Origin: Treponema sp.
GTDB lineage: Bacteria > Spirochaetota > Spirochaetia > Treponematales > Treponemataceae
Direction of reading: 5' to 3'
Assembly (NCBI GenBank): GCA_003455655.1
Contig: DMQP01000131.1
Location: forward strand, 1 to 10,182
DNA length: 10,182 nucleotides
Shown here one piece after another: positions 1 to 6,388 of this stretch (its first letter is position 1; the number at the start of each line of letters is the position of its first letter). The position numbers and the translations under genes were made by a program. The notes below the pieces were generated by a model that was not told the origin of the DNA, did no database searches, and worked only from the letters and a program-made list of their open reading frames with translations.

Positions 1-943
1 TTTTCATAGTGGGATTGTTCAAGTCGCTTAAATCCATAAGACGGAAAACAGATGCCGTGTTCAAAATCATTTCCAAAGGAGTAAGGAATCCCAAAACTAA
101 AATGCCAGAGAAAAATCCGTTAAAAGCAACTCCCGCATAAGCTATCATTTCATGTCCTAAAGAATCATTGAACATAACTTTCAGCAACATGATGAAGGCA
201 ACATTTAGTACACTCAGTAAAACAGAGGCAACCACTAAATCCATACGGCGCTGAATGCCCCGCACAATTCTTGTTGCAGACAACATAATGGCAACCGTAT
301 ACAGCATGGGAACCAGTTCAAAACCTGACGCATTCAAAACACCCAGTGAAGCAACTACAGAGAAGAAGACTGCATCTAACTGACCAAAGAGAATTGCTAT
401 AATCATTGCACAGAATGCAGAGGGAACAATAATGCCCAGCATATAAGGCGAAGAGAAAGCTGGTGTTTTAAGAGAGAATGTTGTTAGTCCGTAGACAAGC
501 ACAAAGAAGACAGACATAAGCACCATTTCTCTAACTTCGGCTTTATGTCCTAAACAAACAGAACTAAACAAAAATCCCGCAAGCAGTGCTATCATAGCAA
601 TATACAAAAGTGAATCTGCAAGCGCACGATAATCTACGTAAGCAGGAGATTCTGCCATCTTTTTTAGTTTTGCATACTGTTCTTCGGTAATAGGGAATCC
701 TTCTTTGGTGATTTTTTCACCTTTTTCTACAGAAACAGGATTGTCATAATCTGCGGGAAGAGACTTCGATGCAACAATAGTTACGGTTACTACTTGCCCT
801 ACTTCCAATTTGTTGATGTTAAAAGAAGAGACTGTATTACTGGTTGCTGTTCGCACAAAAGCAAAAAAAGCAACTGCTAAGTAAGTGACAATCATAATTA
901 CTATTGCTGGCCAATGAGCCGACCAAAAATTTTTAGTTTTCAT
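1..943 (-). CDS. pgpH: PgpH/YqfF-type 7TM-HD phosphohydrolase, N-terminal part (cut by window edge)
   Basis: Reading leftward from ATG 943-941 gives 314 open codons that run off the window without a stop. Visible in order are TM1 (about residues 11-30), an extracytoplasmic stretch (about 31-110), and then a block of hydrophobic helices (about 111-297) matching the 7TM part of 7TM-7TMR_HD proteins. The last residues (about 299-314) carry the 'VFRLMDLSDLNNPTMK' junction typical just before the cytoplasmic HD domain. The HD domain itself, which in characterised relatives hydrolyses cyclic-di-AMP, lies outside the window, so catalysis is inferred. The extracytoplasmic region (about 80 residues) is much shorter than the roughly 230-residue 7TMR-HDED domain of Firmicutes PgpH. 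Only its C-terminal end, around 'VEKGEKITKEG', is recognisable. The start overlaps the phoH stop by 11 nt, so translation is probably coupled. There is no strong Shine-Dalgarno and no promoter of its own. phoH-yqfF-ybeY is a well-known gene order, so ybeY may follow off the left edge. Confidence 0.85.
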   Translation of the reverse strand, partial: MKTKNFWSAHWPAIVIMIVTYLAVAFFAFVRTATSNTVSSFNINKLEVGQVVTVTIVASKSLPADYDNPVSVEKGEKITKEGFPITEEQYAKLKKMAESPAYVDYRALADSLLYIAMIALLAGFLFSSVCLGHKAEVREMVLMSVFFVLVYGLTTFSLKTPAFSSPYMLGIIVPSAFCAMIIAILFGQLDAVFFSVVASLGVLNASGFELVPMLYTVAIMLSATRIVRGIQRRMDLVVASVLLSVLNVAFIMLLKVMFNDSLGHEMIAYAGVAFNGFFSGILVLGFLTPLEMILNTASVFRLMDLSDLNNPTMK

Positions 944-1895
944 CTTCGTAAGCCTGAATTATTTTTTTAACGAGAGGATTTCGCACAACATCATCTTGTT
1001 TCATGCGCACACTCGCTATGCCTGGAATTCCTTCCAGAATATGTAACGCTTGTACCAATCCCGAAGGTACGCGAGACGGCAAGTCAATTTGAGTTATGTC
1101 TCCGGCTATAAAAACCTTTGACCCTTCACCCATACGGGTAAGCAAGAGTTTCATTTGGGCACAGGTGGCATTCTGTGCTTCGTCTAAAATAATGACACTG
1201 TCGTTAAGTGTTCTTCCCCTCATGTACGCAAGAGGAGCAATTTCTATAATACCAGATTCCGTCATTTTACGCACGGTGTCACGGTGCAAAACTGCATTCA
1301 TGGCATCATACAGAGGACGAATATAGGGATTAATTTTATCTTGCAAGTCTCCGGGTAAAAAGCCTAAACTTTCGCCAGCTTCAACAACGGGACGGGTAAG
1401 CACAATAGAACTTTTCTGATGGCTTAAGACAAGGCGCAAAGCTTCTGCAACCATAAGAAAGGTTTTTCCGCTACCAGCTGGACCTGAGGCAATAACAACA
1501 TCGTTTTGTCGTAAAGCCTGAACTAAAAGAGCTTGTCCTTCTGTTCGAGGATAGACTTTTTTGACGCCTCCGGGAATAGTTATAGCACTTTCGGAAAAAG
1601 AGCGACTCGATGTCTTGCGGTAAGAAAAAGTTCCCGTGTTAAGTACCGATTGAATGAGGTCTTTGTCGCTTACGGTGGGGTCTGCACTGGAAATTTCATC
1701 AAGAAGGCGGTCTATAATAAAGCGAAACTGCTGTTCTACCGCGGTATTACTGCCTGTTTCGACAGAAAGTTCGTTTCCACAAGCAAAGACAGGGACTCCC
1801 AAAAAAGCTTCTATGAGTTTTAAATTGCTGTCATTCGTTCCACATACCCGCTGTAAGACGGCATTATCAGGAACGATAATTGTATATGCACTCAC
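933..1895 (-). CDS. phoH: PhoH family ATPase
   Basis: A cytoplasmic P-loop ATPase of the PhoH/PhoL family, linked in other bacteria to RNA metabolism and ribosome quality control; the exact substrate is not settled. From the GTG start the protein is 320 aa, normal for the family. It has an N-terminal segment with the family-typical 'VPDNAVLQRVCGTNDSNLK' pattern, Walker A GPAGSGKT (about 138-145), the PhoH hallmark 'TRPVVEAGESLGFLPGD' (about 167-183), and Walker B VIILDEAQNA (about 234-243). An upstream ATG at 1916 would add seven residues. However, it lies inside the 17-nt spacer of a near-consensus promoter (-35 TTGACT, -10 TAAAAT), and the next ATG (1904) overlaps the -10 box. A transcript from this promoter would start next to GTG 1895-1893, so I chose that start. 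It is the first gene of an operon with the HD-family gene downstream (11-nt overlap) and is divergent from thrH. Function is certain at family level; the start is less certain. Confidence 0.93.
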   Translation of the reverse strand: MSAYTIIVPDNAVLQRVCGTNDSNLKLIEAFLGVPVFACGNELSVETGSNTAVEQQFRFIIDRLLDEISSADPTVSDKDLIQSVLNTGTFSYRKTSSRSFSESAITIPGGVKKVYPRTEGQALLVQALRQNDVVIASGPAGSGKTFLMVAEALRLVLSHQKSSIVLTRPVVEAGESLGFLPGDLQDKINPYIRPLYDAMNAVLHRDTVRKMTESGIIEIAPLAYMRGRTLNDSVIILDEAQNATCAQMKLLLTRMGEGSKVFIAGDITQIDLPSRVPSGLVQALHILEGIPGIASVRMKQDDVVRNPLVKKIIQAYEDEN

Positions 1896-1902
1896 TTGCT
1901 TC

Positions 1903-1931
1903 ATTTTATGCCACATTAAGCACTAAGTCAA
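1903..1931 (-). promoter_or_regulatory. phoH promoter, leaderless type
   Basis: On the minus strand, -35 TTGACT (+ strand 1926-1931, 5 of 6 consensus) is followed by a 17-nt spacer and -10 TAAAAT (1903-1908, 5 of 6). Seven nt separate the -10 from the GTG start at 1895, so the start point would fall at or next to that codon. The -35 lies only 4 bp from the -35 of the divergent thrH promoter. Confidence 0.65.
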
Positions 1932-1935
1932 CCTA

Positions 1936-1964
1936 TTGTATGAACAAGGGCACTGTGCTATTAT
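1936..1964 (+). promoter_or_regulatory. thrH-fhs promoter, leaderless type
   Basis: -35 TTGTAT (1936-1941, 3 of 6), 17-nt spacer, -10 TATTAT (1959-1964, 5 of 6). Only 6 nt (GAAGGC) remain before ATG 1971, so transcription should start at the A of the ATG. The GAAGG just before the ATG is too close to act as a Shine-Dalgarno for it. Confidence 0.55.
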
Positions 1965-1970
1965 GAAGGC

Positions 1971-2588
1971 ATGAGTAACGACATGTACATTACCTGCCTC
2001 GATTTAGAGGGTGTTTTGGTTCCCGAAATTTGGATTGCCTTTGCAAAAGCAAGCGGAATTCCTCAATTAACAAGAACAACACGAGATGAACCCGACTACG
2101 ATAAACTGATGAAATGGCGTTTGGGCATTCTTAAAGAACATCACTTGGGTCTCAAAGAAATTCAAGATGTTATTGCAACTATAGATCCTCTTCCTGGAGC
2201 AAAAGAATTCTTAGACAAACTGCGGGAAAAGTGCCAGACTATTATCATAAGTGACACCTTTACTCAATTTGCTGCTCCCCTCATGAAAAAACTGGGTCAA
2301 CCTACTATTTTCTGCAATACACTGGAAGTTGCCCCCGATGGAGAAATAACTGGCTTTAAGATGCGCTGTCCCCAAAGTAAACTCACCACCGTAAAGGCTT
2401 TACAGTCTATTGGCTTTACCACTATTGCAAGCGGAGACAGTCACAACGATTTAGCAATGATTCAAGCAAGCAAAGCAGGATTTTTGTTCCGCAGTACCGA
2501 ACAAATCAAAAAAGACTATCCTCAGATTCCTGCCTACGAAACATACGACGAGTTATTTTCTGCAATTAGCAAAGTACTAGACGCTTAA
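1971..2588 (+). CDS. thrH: ThrH-type phosphoserine phosphatase / homoserine phosphotransferase
   Basis: A cytoplasmic HAD-superfamily enzyme of 205 aa, the usual ThrH length, matching the pattern I recall for Pseudomonas aeruginosa ThrH. That enzyme dephosphorylates phosphoserine and can move the phosphate to homoserine. Motif I is DLEGV (nucleophile D11; Glu13 replaces the usual second Asp, a ThrH trait), followed by 'PEIWIAFA'. Motif II is ISDT (S94), motif III is probably K137, and motif IV is GDSHND (155-160). A second ATG (1983, M5) would match the shorter P. aeruginosa N-terminus, but the promoter geometry favours ATG 1971. It is the first gene of a two-gene operon; fhs follows 11 nt after the stop. 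If it acts as a serine-forming phosphatase, the serine can feed one-carbon units to the folate pool served by Fhs. Which of the two activities dominates cannot be read from the sequence. Confidence 0.9.
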   Translation: MSNDMYITCLDLEGVLVPEIWIAFAKASGIPQLTRTTRDEPDYDKLMKWRLGILKEHHLGLKEIQDVIATIDPLPGAKEFLDKLREKCQTIIISDTFTQFAAPLMKKLGQPTIFCNTLEVAPDGEITGFKMRCPQSKLTTVKALQSIGFTTIASGDSHNDLAMIQASKAGFLFRSTEQIKKDYPQIPAYETYDELFSAISKVLDA

Positions 2589-2589
2589 C

Positions 2590-2595
2590 TGGAGG
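2590..2595 (+). promoter_or_regulatory. Shine-Dalgarno of fhs
   Basis: TGGAGG lies 4 nt before ATG 2600, in the 11-nt gap after thrH. It is the only strong Shine-Dalgarno in front of any gene here. fhs is also the only clearly internal operon gene that does not overlap the gene before it, in contrast to the promoter-proximal genes, which have no room for one. Confidence 0.8.
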
Positions 2596-2599
2596 TTTT

Positions 2600-4282
2600 A
2601 TGCTTACCGACATTCAGATTGCCCAAAACGCACAGCTTCTTCCCATAACTGACATTGCTCACACACTGGGACTGGAAAGTTCAGATCTTGATCTGTACGG
2701 AACAAATAAAGCAAAGCTTACGTTCAAAACACTCAATGCCCTTCAGAAAAAAGGACAAGACACAACTTCTCGTGGCAAACTGATTTTGGTAACTGCAATG
2801 ACTCCCACTGCAGCGGGCGAAGGAAAATCGACAGTAACAATTGCTTTAGGAGATGCACTCAGAGCAAGCGGTAAAAAATGTGTTATTGCACTGAGAGAAC
2901 CATCACTAGGTCCGTGTTTTGGCGTAAAGGGTGGCGCTTGTGGCGGAGGATATGCTCAAGTTGTTCCCATGGAAGACATTAACTTGCACTTCACGGGCGA
3001 CATTCACGCAATTACTGCAGCAAATAACCTTATGGCAGCCCTTATAGACAATCACTTACAGCAGGGCAATCAGTTGAACATAGATCCGCGAACAGTAAGT
3101 TGGAAACGCTGTGTAGACTTAAACGACCGCGCATTAAGAAATGTTATTATTGGTTTGGGAAGCCGCATAGATGGAGTTCCCCGCGAAAGTCATTTTCAAA
3201 TTTCTGTTGCAAGCGAAATAATGGCTATTGTCTGTCTGTCAAAGACCATCACAGAACTTAAAGAACGCATTAGTGCTATTACCATTGCAGAAACCTACGA
3301 CAAACGCCCCGTAACTTTTGGAGAACTACAGTGCACTGGAGCCATTGCCGCTTTGCTTAAAGATGCAATTCGTCCTAACTTAGTGCAAACACTTGAACAC
3401 ACTCCTGCCTTCATTCACGGTGGTCCTTTTGCAAACATAGCACACGGTTGTAATTCAATTAACGCAACACTCTGTGCCCTTGCTACAGGAGACTATGTTG
3501 TTACCGAAGCAGGTTTTGCAGCAGACTTGGGAGCAGAAAAATTCTTTGACATCAAGTGTCGCAAAAATAATCTTACACCCAATGTCGCTGTTATTGTAGC
3601 AACCGTTCGAGCTCTTAAAATGCATGGTTCAGTTGCAAAGGCTGACTTAAACAAAGAAAATCTTGATGCAGTAAAAAAAGGATTCGAAAACTTACGCGTT
3701 CACATTCAGAACACAAAACAGTTTGGCCTTCCTGTTGCAGTTGCAATAAACCGTTTTGTTTCAGACACAGAAGCAGAACTTGCCCTTGTACAAGAATTGT
3801 GTAAGTCTGAACAAGTAGAAGCAGTCGTTTGTGAAGGCTGGGGAAAAGGTTCACAGGGAGCTTTGGAACTTGCAAAAACAGTTTGTACTTTGTGCGAAAA
3901 AGACAACACCTTCAAACCCCTGTACGAAGATGAACTACCACTTACACAAAAAATTGAAACGCTTGCTAAAAAACTCTACCGTGCTGGAAGTGTTAGCTTT
4001 GAAGCAAAGGCTGTAAAAAAACTTGCTCTCTATCAGGAAAAATACGGAAACTTACCTATCTGCATGGCAAAAACACAAAACTCTATTACTCACGACAAAA
4101 GTGTTATAGGTGCTCCCAAAGAAGGTTATGTCTTCCCTGTGCGTGATGTTCAGTTGTATAGCGGTGCAGGATTCATTGTAGCTTATGCTGGTGACATGGT
4201 AGATATGCCTGGCTTACCAAAAGTTCCTGCTGCACAAAACATTGATGTAGATGATAACGGAGTTATTTCAGGATTATTCTGA
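2600..4282 (+). CDS. fhs: Formate--tetrahydrofolate ligase
   Basis: Cytoplasmic enzyme making 10-formyl-THF from formate, THF and ATP for purines, formyl-Met-tRNA and other one-carbon needs. In acetogens it is also the second step of the methyl branch. At 560 aa it is full length (family about 555-560). Visible are the P-loop TPTAAGEGKST (68-78), 'EPSLGPCFGVKGG' (100-112), 'YAQVVPMEDINLHFTGD' (118-134), and the C-terminal 'MPGLPKVPAAQNIDV' signature. No frameshift or lost motif is seen. It is co-transcribed with thrH and has a strong Shine-Dalgarno. Its TGA stop (4280-4282) directly abuts the stop of the convergent rsuA gene, leaving no intergenic terminator. Presence of fhs alone does not make the organism an acetogen. 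Confidence 0.97.
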   Translation: MLTDIQIAQNAQLLPITDIAHTLGLESSDLDLYGTNKAKLTFKTLNALQKKGQDTTSRGKLILVTAMTPTAAGEGKSTVTIALGDALRASGKKCVIALREPSLGPCFGVKGGACGGGYAQVVPMEDINLHFTGDIHAITAANNLMAALIDNHLQQGNQLNIDPRTVSWKRCVDLNDRALRNVIIGLGSRIDGVPRESHFQISVASEIMAIVCLSKTITELKERISAITIAETYDKRPVTFGELQCTGAIAALLKDAIRPNLVQTLEHTPAFIHGGPFANIAHGCNSINATLCALATGDYVVTEAGFAADLGAEKFFDIKCRKNNLTPNVAVIVATVRALKMHGSVAKADLNKENLDAVKKGFENLRVHIQNTKQFGLPVAVAINRFVSDTEAELALVQELCKSEQVEAVVCEGWGKGSQGALELAKTVCTLCEKDNTFKPLYEDELPLTQKIETLAKKLYRAGSVSFEAKAVKKLALYQEKYGNLPICMAKTQNSITHDKSVIGAPKEGYVFPVRDVQLYSGAGFIVAYAGDMVDMPGLPKVPAAQNIDVDDNGVISGLF

Positions 4283-5041
4283 TTAAGCCTCTGTTGTAAA
4301 AAGCGCATTTATTTCTTCAGAAGTTAATTCTCTAATCTGTCCTGGTGCAAGATTTTCATCTAGTTTAACGCCACCAATTTGCAGTCGTTTTAAGGCAAGA
4401 ACTTCATTTCCTAAAGCAGCAAACATACGCTTTACTTCGTGGAACTTTCCTTCGTACACAGTTACCTTACACACAGTATCTTTTGAAGTCCACTCAATTT
4501 GTGCAGGCAAACAGTCCCAAGCTTCTTCATGTCCTTCTGCTGCAATATGAATTCCTTGTGAAAGCATTTGTTCATACCCTTTGCGTTCGTCCAAAGAAAC
4601 ACTATCTCTGAGCGTAACTAAATACACTTTTGAAACCCGATATTTAGGTGAAGTAAGTTTGTGATTTAAAATTCCATCGCTTGTAAAAAGTAAAAGTCCT
4701 TCGGTATCAACATCAAGACGACCAACCATGCCCAAGTCTCCTCCCAAAAAAGAAAGAGGCAGCTCAGGAGGCAGAAGGTCAAAGACTGTTTCATGAAGTC
4801 CCGATTTTGCAGAACACACATAGCCTGAAGGTTTGTTCATCATAATGCATATATTGCGACGAACTAACAATGCTTTTCCGTCAACTTCAATAACATCAGT
4901 TTCTACATCAACTTTTTGATCAGGATTCGTTGCCACTTGACCATTAACACTAACATGACCTCTCCATACTAAAGGCCTTACAGTCTTCCGCGTACCCATA
5001 CCATTGTTTGAAAGAATTTTATCGAGACGTTCTTTACTCAT
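4283..5041 (-). CDS. rsuA: rRNA small-subunit pseudouridine synthase, RsuA/RluB/E/F family
   Basis: Converts a specific uridine in rRNA to pseudouridine. From ATG 5041 the protein is 252 aa. It has an N-terminal S4 RNA-binding domain (about 1-55, starting 'SKERLDKILSNNG'), then 'MNKPSGYVCS' (68-77), and the catalytic motif GRLDVDTEGLLLFT with nucleophile D110. Late motifs are 'KFHEVKRMFAALGN' and 'LAPGQIRELTSEE'. The 'KPSGYVCS' and 'LTSPKYRVSKVYLVTL' segments look most like RsuA (E. coli target 16S U516), but RluB/RluE/RluF cannot be excluded, so the symbol is a best guess. A longer frame beginning at TTG 5077 adds 12 residues that do not fit the family, and that TTG lies inside the proposed -35 box, so I rejected it. 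The gene is convergent with fhs with zero spacing and divergent from the epimerase across a 111-bp gap. Confidence 0.92.
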   Translation of the reverse strand: MSKERLDKILSNNGMGTRKTVRPLVWRGHVSVNGQVATNPDQKVDVETDVIEVDGKALLVRRNICIMMNKPSGYVCSAKSGLHETVFDLLPPELPLSFLGGDLGMVGRLDVDTEGLLLFTSDGILNHKLTSPKYRVSKVYLVTLRDSVSLDERKGYEQMLSQGIHIAAEGHEEAWDCLPAQIEWTSKDTVCKVTVYEGKFHEVKRMFAALGNEVLALKRLQIGGVKLDENLAPGQIRELTSEEINALFTTEA

Positions 5042-5048
5042 AGGGCAT

Positions 5049-5077
5049 AAGATAGCAGAAAGTGTGGGAGTAAACAA
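5049..5077 (-). promoter_or_regulatory. rsuA-family gene promoter, leaderless type
   Basis: On the minus strand, -35 TTGTTT (5072-5077, 3 of 6) is followed by a 17-nt spacer, -10 TATCTT (5049-5054, 4 of 6), then 7 nt to ATG 5041. Weak boxes alone; supported mainly by having the same geometry as the other six promoters here. Confidence 0.4.
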
Positions 5078-5084
5078 GAGTAGC

Positions 5085-5111
5085 TTTTGTCAAAACATTC
5101 ACATTCGTTTT
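5085..5111. repeat. Small palindrome and tandem hexamer between divergent promoters
   Basis: TTTTGTCAAAA (5085-5095) is a perfect 5+1+5 palindrome. ACATTC is then repeated in tandem (5095-5106), and GTTTT (5107-5111) can pair with AAAAC (5092-5096). The block lies between the -35 boxes of rsuA (5072-5077) and the epimerase (5118-5123), where an operator could sit. Short AT-rich palindromes are common by chance, so the regulatory role is conjecture. Confidence 0.25.
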
Positions 5112-5117
5112 AACTGC

Positions 5118-5146
5118 TTGTCCCTTTTATTAAAAAATACTACAGT
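5118..5146 (+). promoter_or_regulatory. 2-epimerase promoter, leaderless type
   Basis: -35 TTGTCC (5118-5123, 4 of 6), 17-nt spacer, -10 TACAGT (5141-5146, 4 of 6), then AATTGC and ATG 5153. No Shine-Dalgarno is present upstream of the start, which fits a transcript beginning at the ATG. Confidence 0.5.
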
Positions 5147-5152
5147 AATTGC

Positions 5153-6388
5153 ATGAACAAGAATTTTTATGCTGAATTAAAGCAAGAACTAACTCAAGAC
5201 ATTCTTCCCTACTGGACAAAACATGCACGCGATACCGTTAACGGTGGCTTTTTTGGCTCTATAGACAACAACAATAAATGTAAAGCAAAAGAAGAACGAA
5301 GTGTGGTTATGGTAAGTCGTTTTTTGTGGAGCTACAGCGCAGCAGCTCGTTTACTCAAAGATGCTTCGTACATGGAAATGGCAGACTGGGCATACGCTTA
5401 CCTTTCAAAATATTTTTTTGACACTTACTACGGTGGAGTTTTTTGGTCTGTAAGTGCAAGTGGTAAAGCACTTATAACAAGAAAACAAATTTACGGAAAC
5501 GCATTTGCTTTGTATGCCTTAAGTGAATATGCAGTTGCTCTTCTTGAAATAAAAAAAGAAGAAACTCCAGCACAAGTTGTTATGACACATGCACTCACTC
5601 TTTTTACCCTGCTTGAAAAACATGCAAAAGATGCAAAGCAAGGTGGCTATTGGGAAGCAAGAGCACAAAATTGGGCTGAAACAAAAGAAACAAAACTAAG
5701 CCAAAAAGATATTGATTGCGACAAATCAATGAACACAAACCTTCATGTTATGGAAGCCTACACAAACTTGTACCGAACACTTCCACTTGTCTTTCCTCAT
5801 AAATCTGCTGAACAAAAACAGATAGGACATGCGCTTGAAGAACTTATTTCTGTACATGTTTCTCATATACTGAACAAAAAAGATTTTCATCTTGACTTGT
5901 ACTTTAACAAAAATTGGAAGCAGACAGGCAAAGACGAAATTTCTTACGGACATGACATTGAAGCAAGCTGGCTCTTGTGGGAAGCTGCAACAGAGTTAGG
6001 CAAAAAGACTTTACAAAACGCTCTTAAACCCATTGTTCTTACGGTTGCAGAAAAAAGTTTAGTTGAAGGCTTTGACCCCAGCACAGGTGGTTTTGAAAAC
6101 ACGTTCTTAAATGGAACAAAAGACACAACGCGTGTTTGGTGGAACCAAGCAGAAGCACTCAACGGATTCTACAACGCATGGGAAATAACTGGTCGCACAG
6201 ATTTTGCAAAAGCTGTAGAAGGTGTGTGGCAGTGGATAGTCACTAAACAAAAAGACAAGGTTCATGGAGAATGGTTTGCAGAAGTAAGCAAAGACGGAGT
6301 TCCCAACAAAAAAGAAGCAAAGGGTGGCAACTGGAAAACCTCTTACCATAATGCTCGTTGCTGTATGGAACTTATGCGCCGCATGTAA
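5153..6388 (+). CDS. Cellobiose/mannobiose 2-epimerase (AGE family)
   Basis: Cytoplasmic (alpha/alpha)6-barrel enzyme that epimerises the reducing-end sugar of beta-1,4-disaccharides, e.g. mannobiose to 4-O-beta-D-mannosyl-D-glucose. The 411-aa protein has no signal peptide. It follows Ruminococcus albus cellobiose 2-epimerase throughout: 'NGGFFGSID' (30-38), R56 in 'VSRFLW', 'YGGVFW' (93-98), 'MNTNLHVMEAYT' with H198, 'SYGHDIEASWL' with H267, 'TRVWWNQAEAL' (326-336), and a C-terminal 'SYHNARCCMEL' with H399. These three histidines correspond to the conserved active-site histidines of the family (H267 and H399 the likely acid/base pair). The simple AGE relatives acting on GlcNAc lack this overall match, so cellobiose-type specificity is well supported. 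Mannobiose is preferred as physiological substrate because two GH130 phosphorylases lie 1.5-2.8 kb away. The 3' end overlaps the convergent cyclase gene by 17 bp. Confidence 0.92.
   Translation: MNKNFYAELKQELTQDILPYWTKHARDTVNGGFFGSIDNNNKCKAKEERSVVMVSRFLWSYSAAARLLKDASYMEMADWAYAYLSKYFFDTYYGGVFWSVSASGKALITRKQIYGNAFALYALSEYAVALLEIKKEETPAQVVMTHALTLFTLLEKHAKDAKQGGYWEARAQNWAETKETKLSQKDIDCDKSMNTNLHVMEAYTNLYRTLPLVFPHKSAEQKQIGHALEELISVHVSHILNKKDFHLDLYFNKNWKQTGKDEISYGHDIEASWLLWEAATELGKKTLQNALKPIVLTVAEKSLVEGFDPSTGGFENTFLNGTKDTTRVWWNQAEALNGFYNAWEITGRTDFAKAVEGVWQWIVTKQKDKVHGEWFAEVSKDGVPNKKEAKGGNWKTSYHNARCCMELMRRM

Noticed and set aside
1965..1970. GAAGGC before thrH as a Shine-Dalgarno (and similarly AAGGGT at 9094-9099 before GH130_1)
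   Set aside because: Both purine runs sit one base or less from the ATG, too near to position a ribosome. For thrH it could serve the second ATG (1983), but the spacing there is about 13 nt, which is long.
2600..4282. fhs as evidence of acetogenesis (Wood-Ljungdahl)
   Set aside because: Fhs is widespread in non-acetogens and no other acetyl-CoA pathway gene is in the window. The neighbour thrH points to ordinary one-carbon supply.
5042..5077. TTG start at 5077 for the rsuA-family gene
   Set aside because: It adds 12 residues before the typical S4-domain N-terminus and lies inside the proposed -35 box.
5042..5152. A small gene in the rsuA/epimerase gap
   Set aside because: The 111 bp are filled by two promoters and a small palindrome, and no frame with a plausible start and ribosome site was seen.
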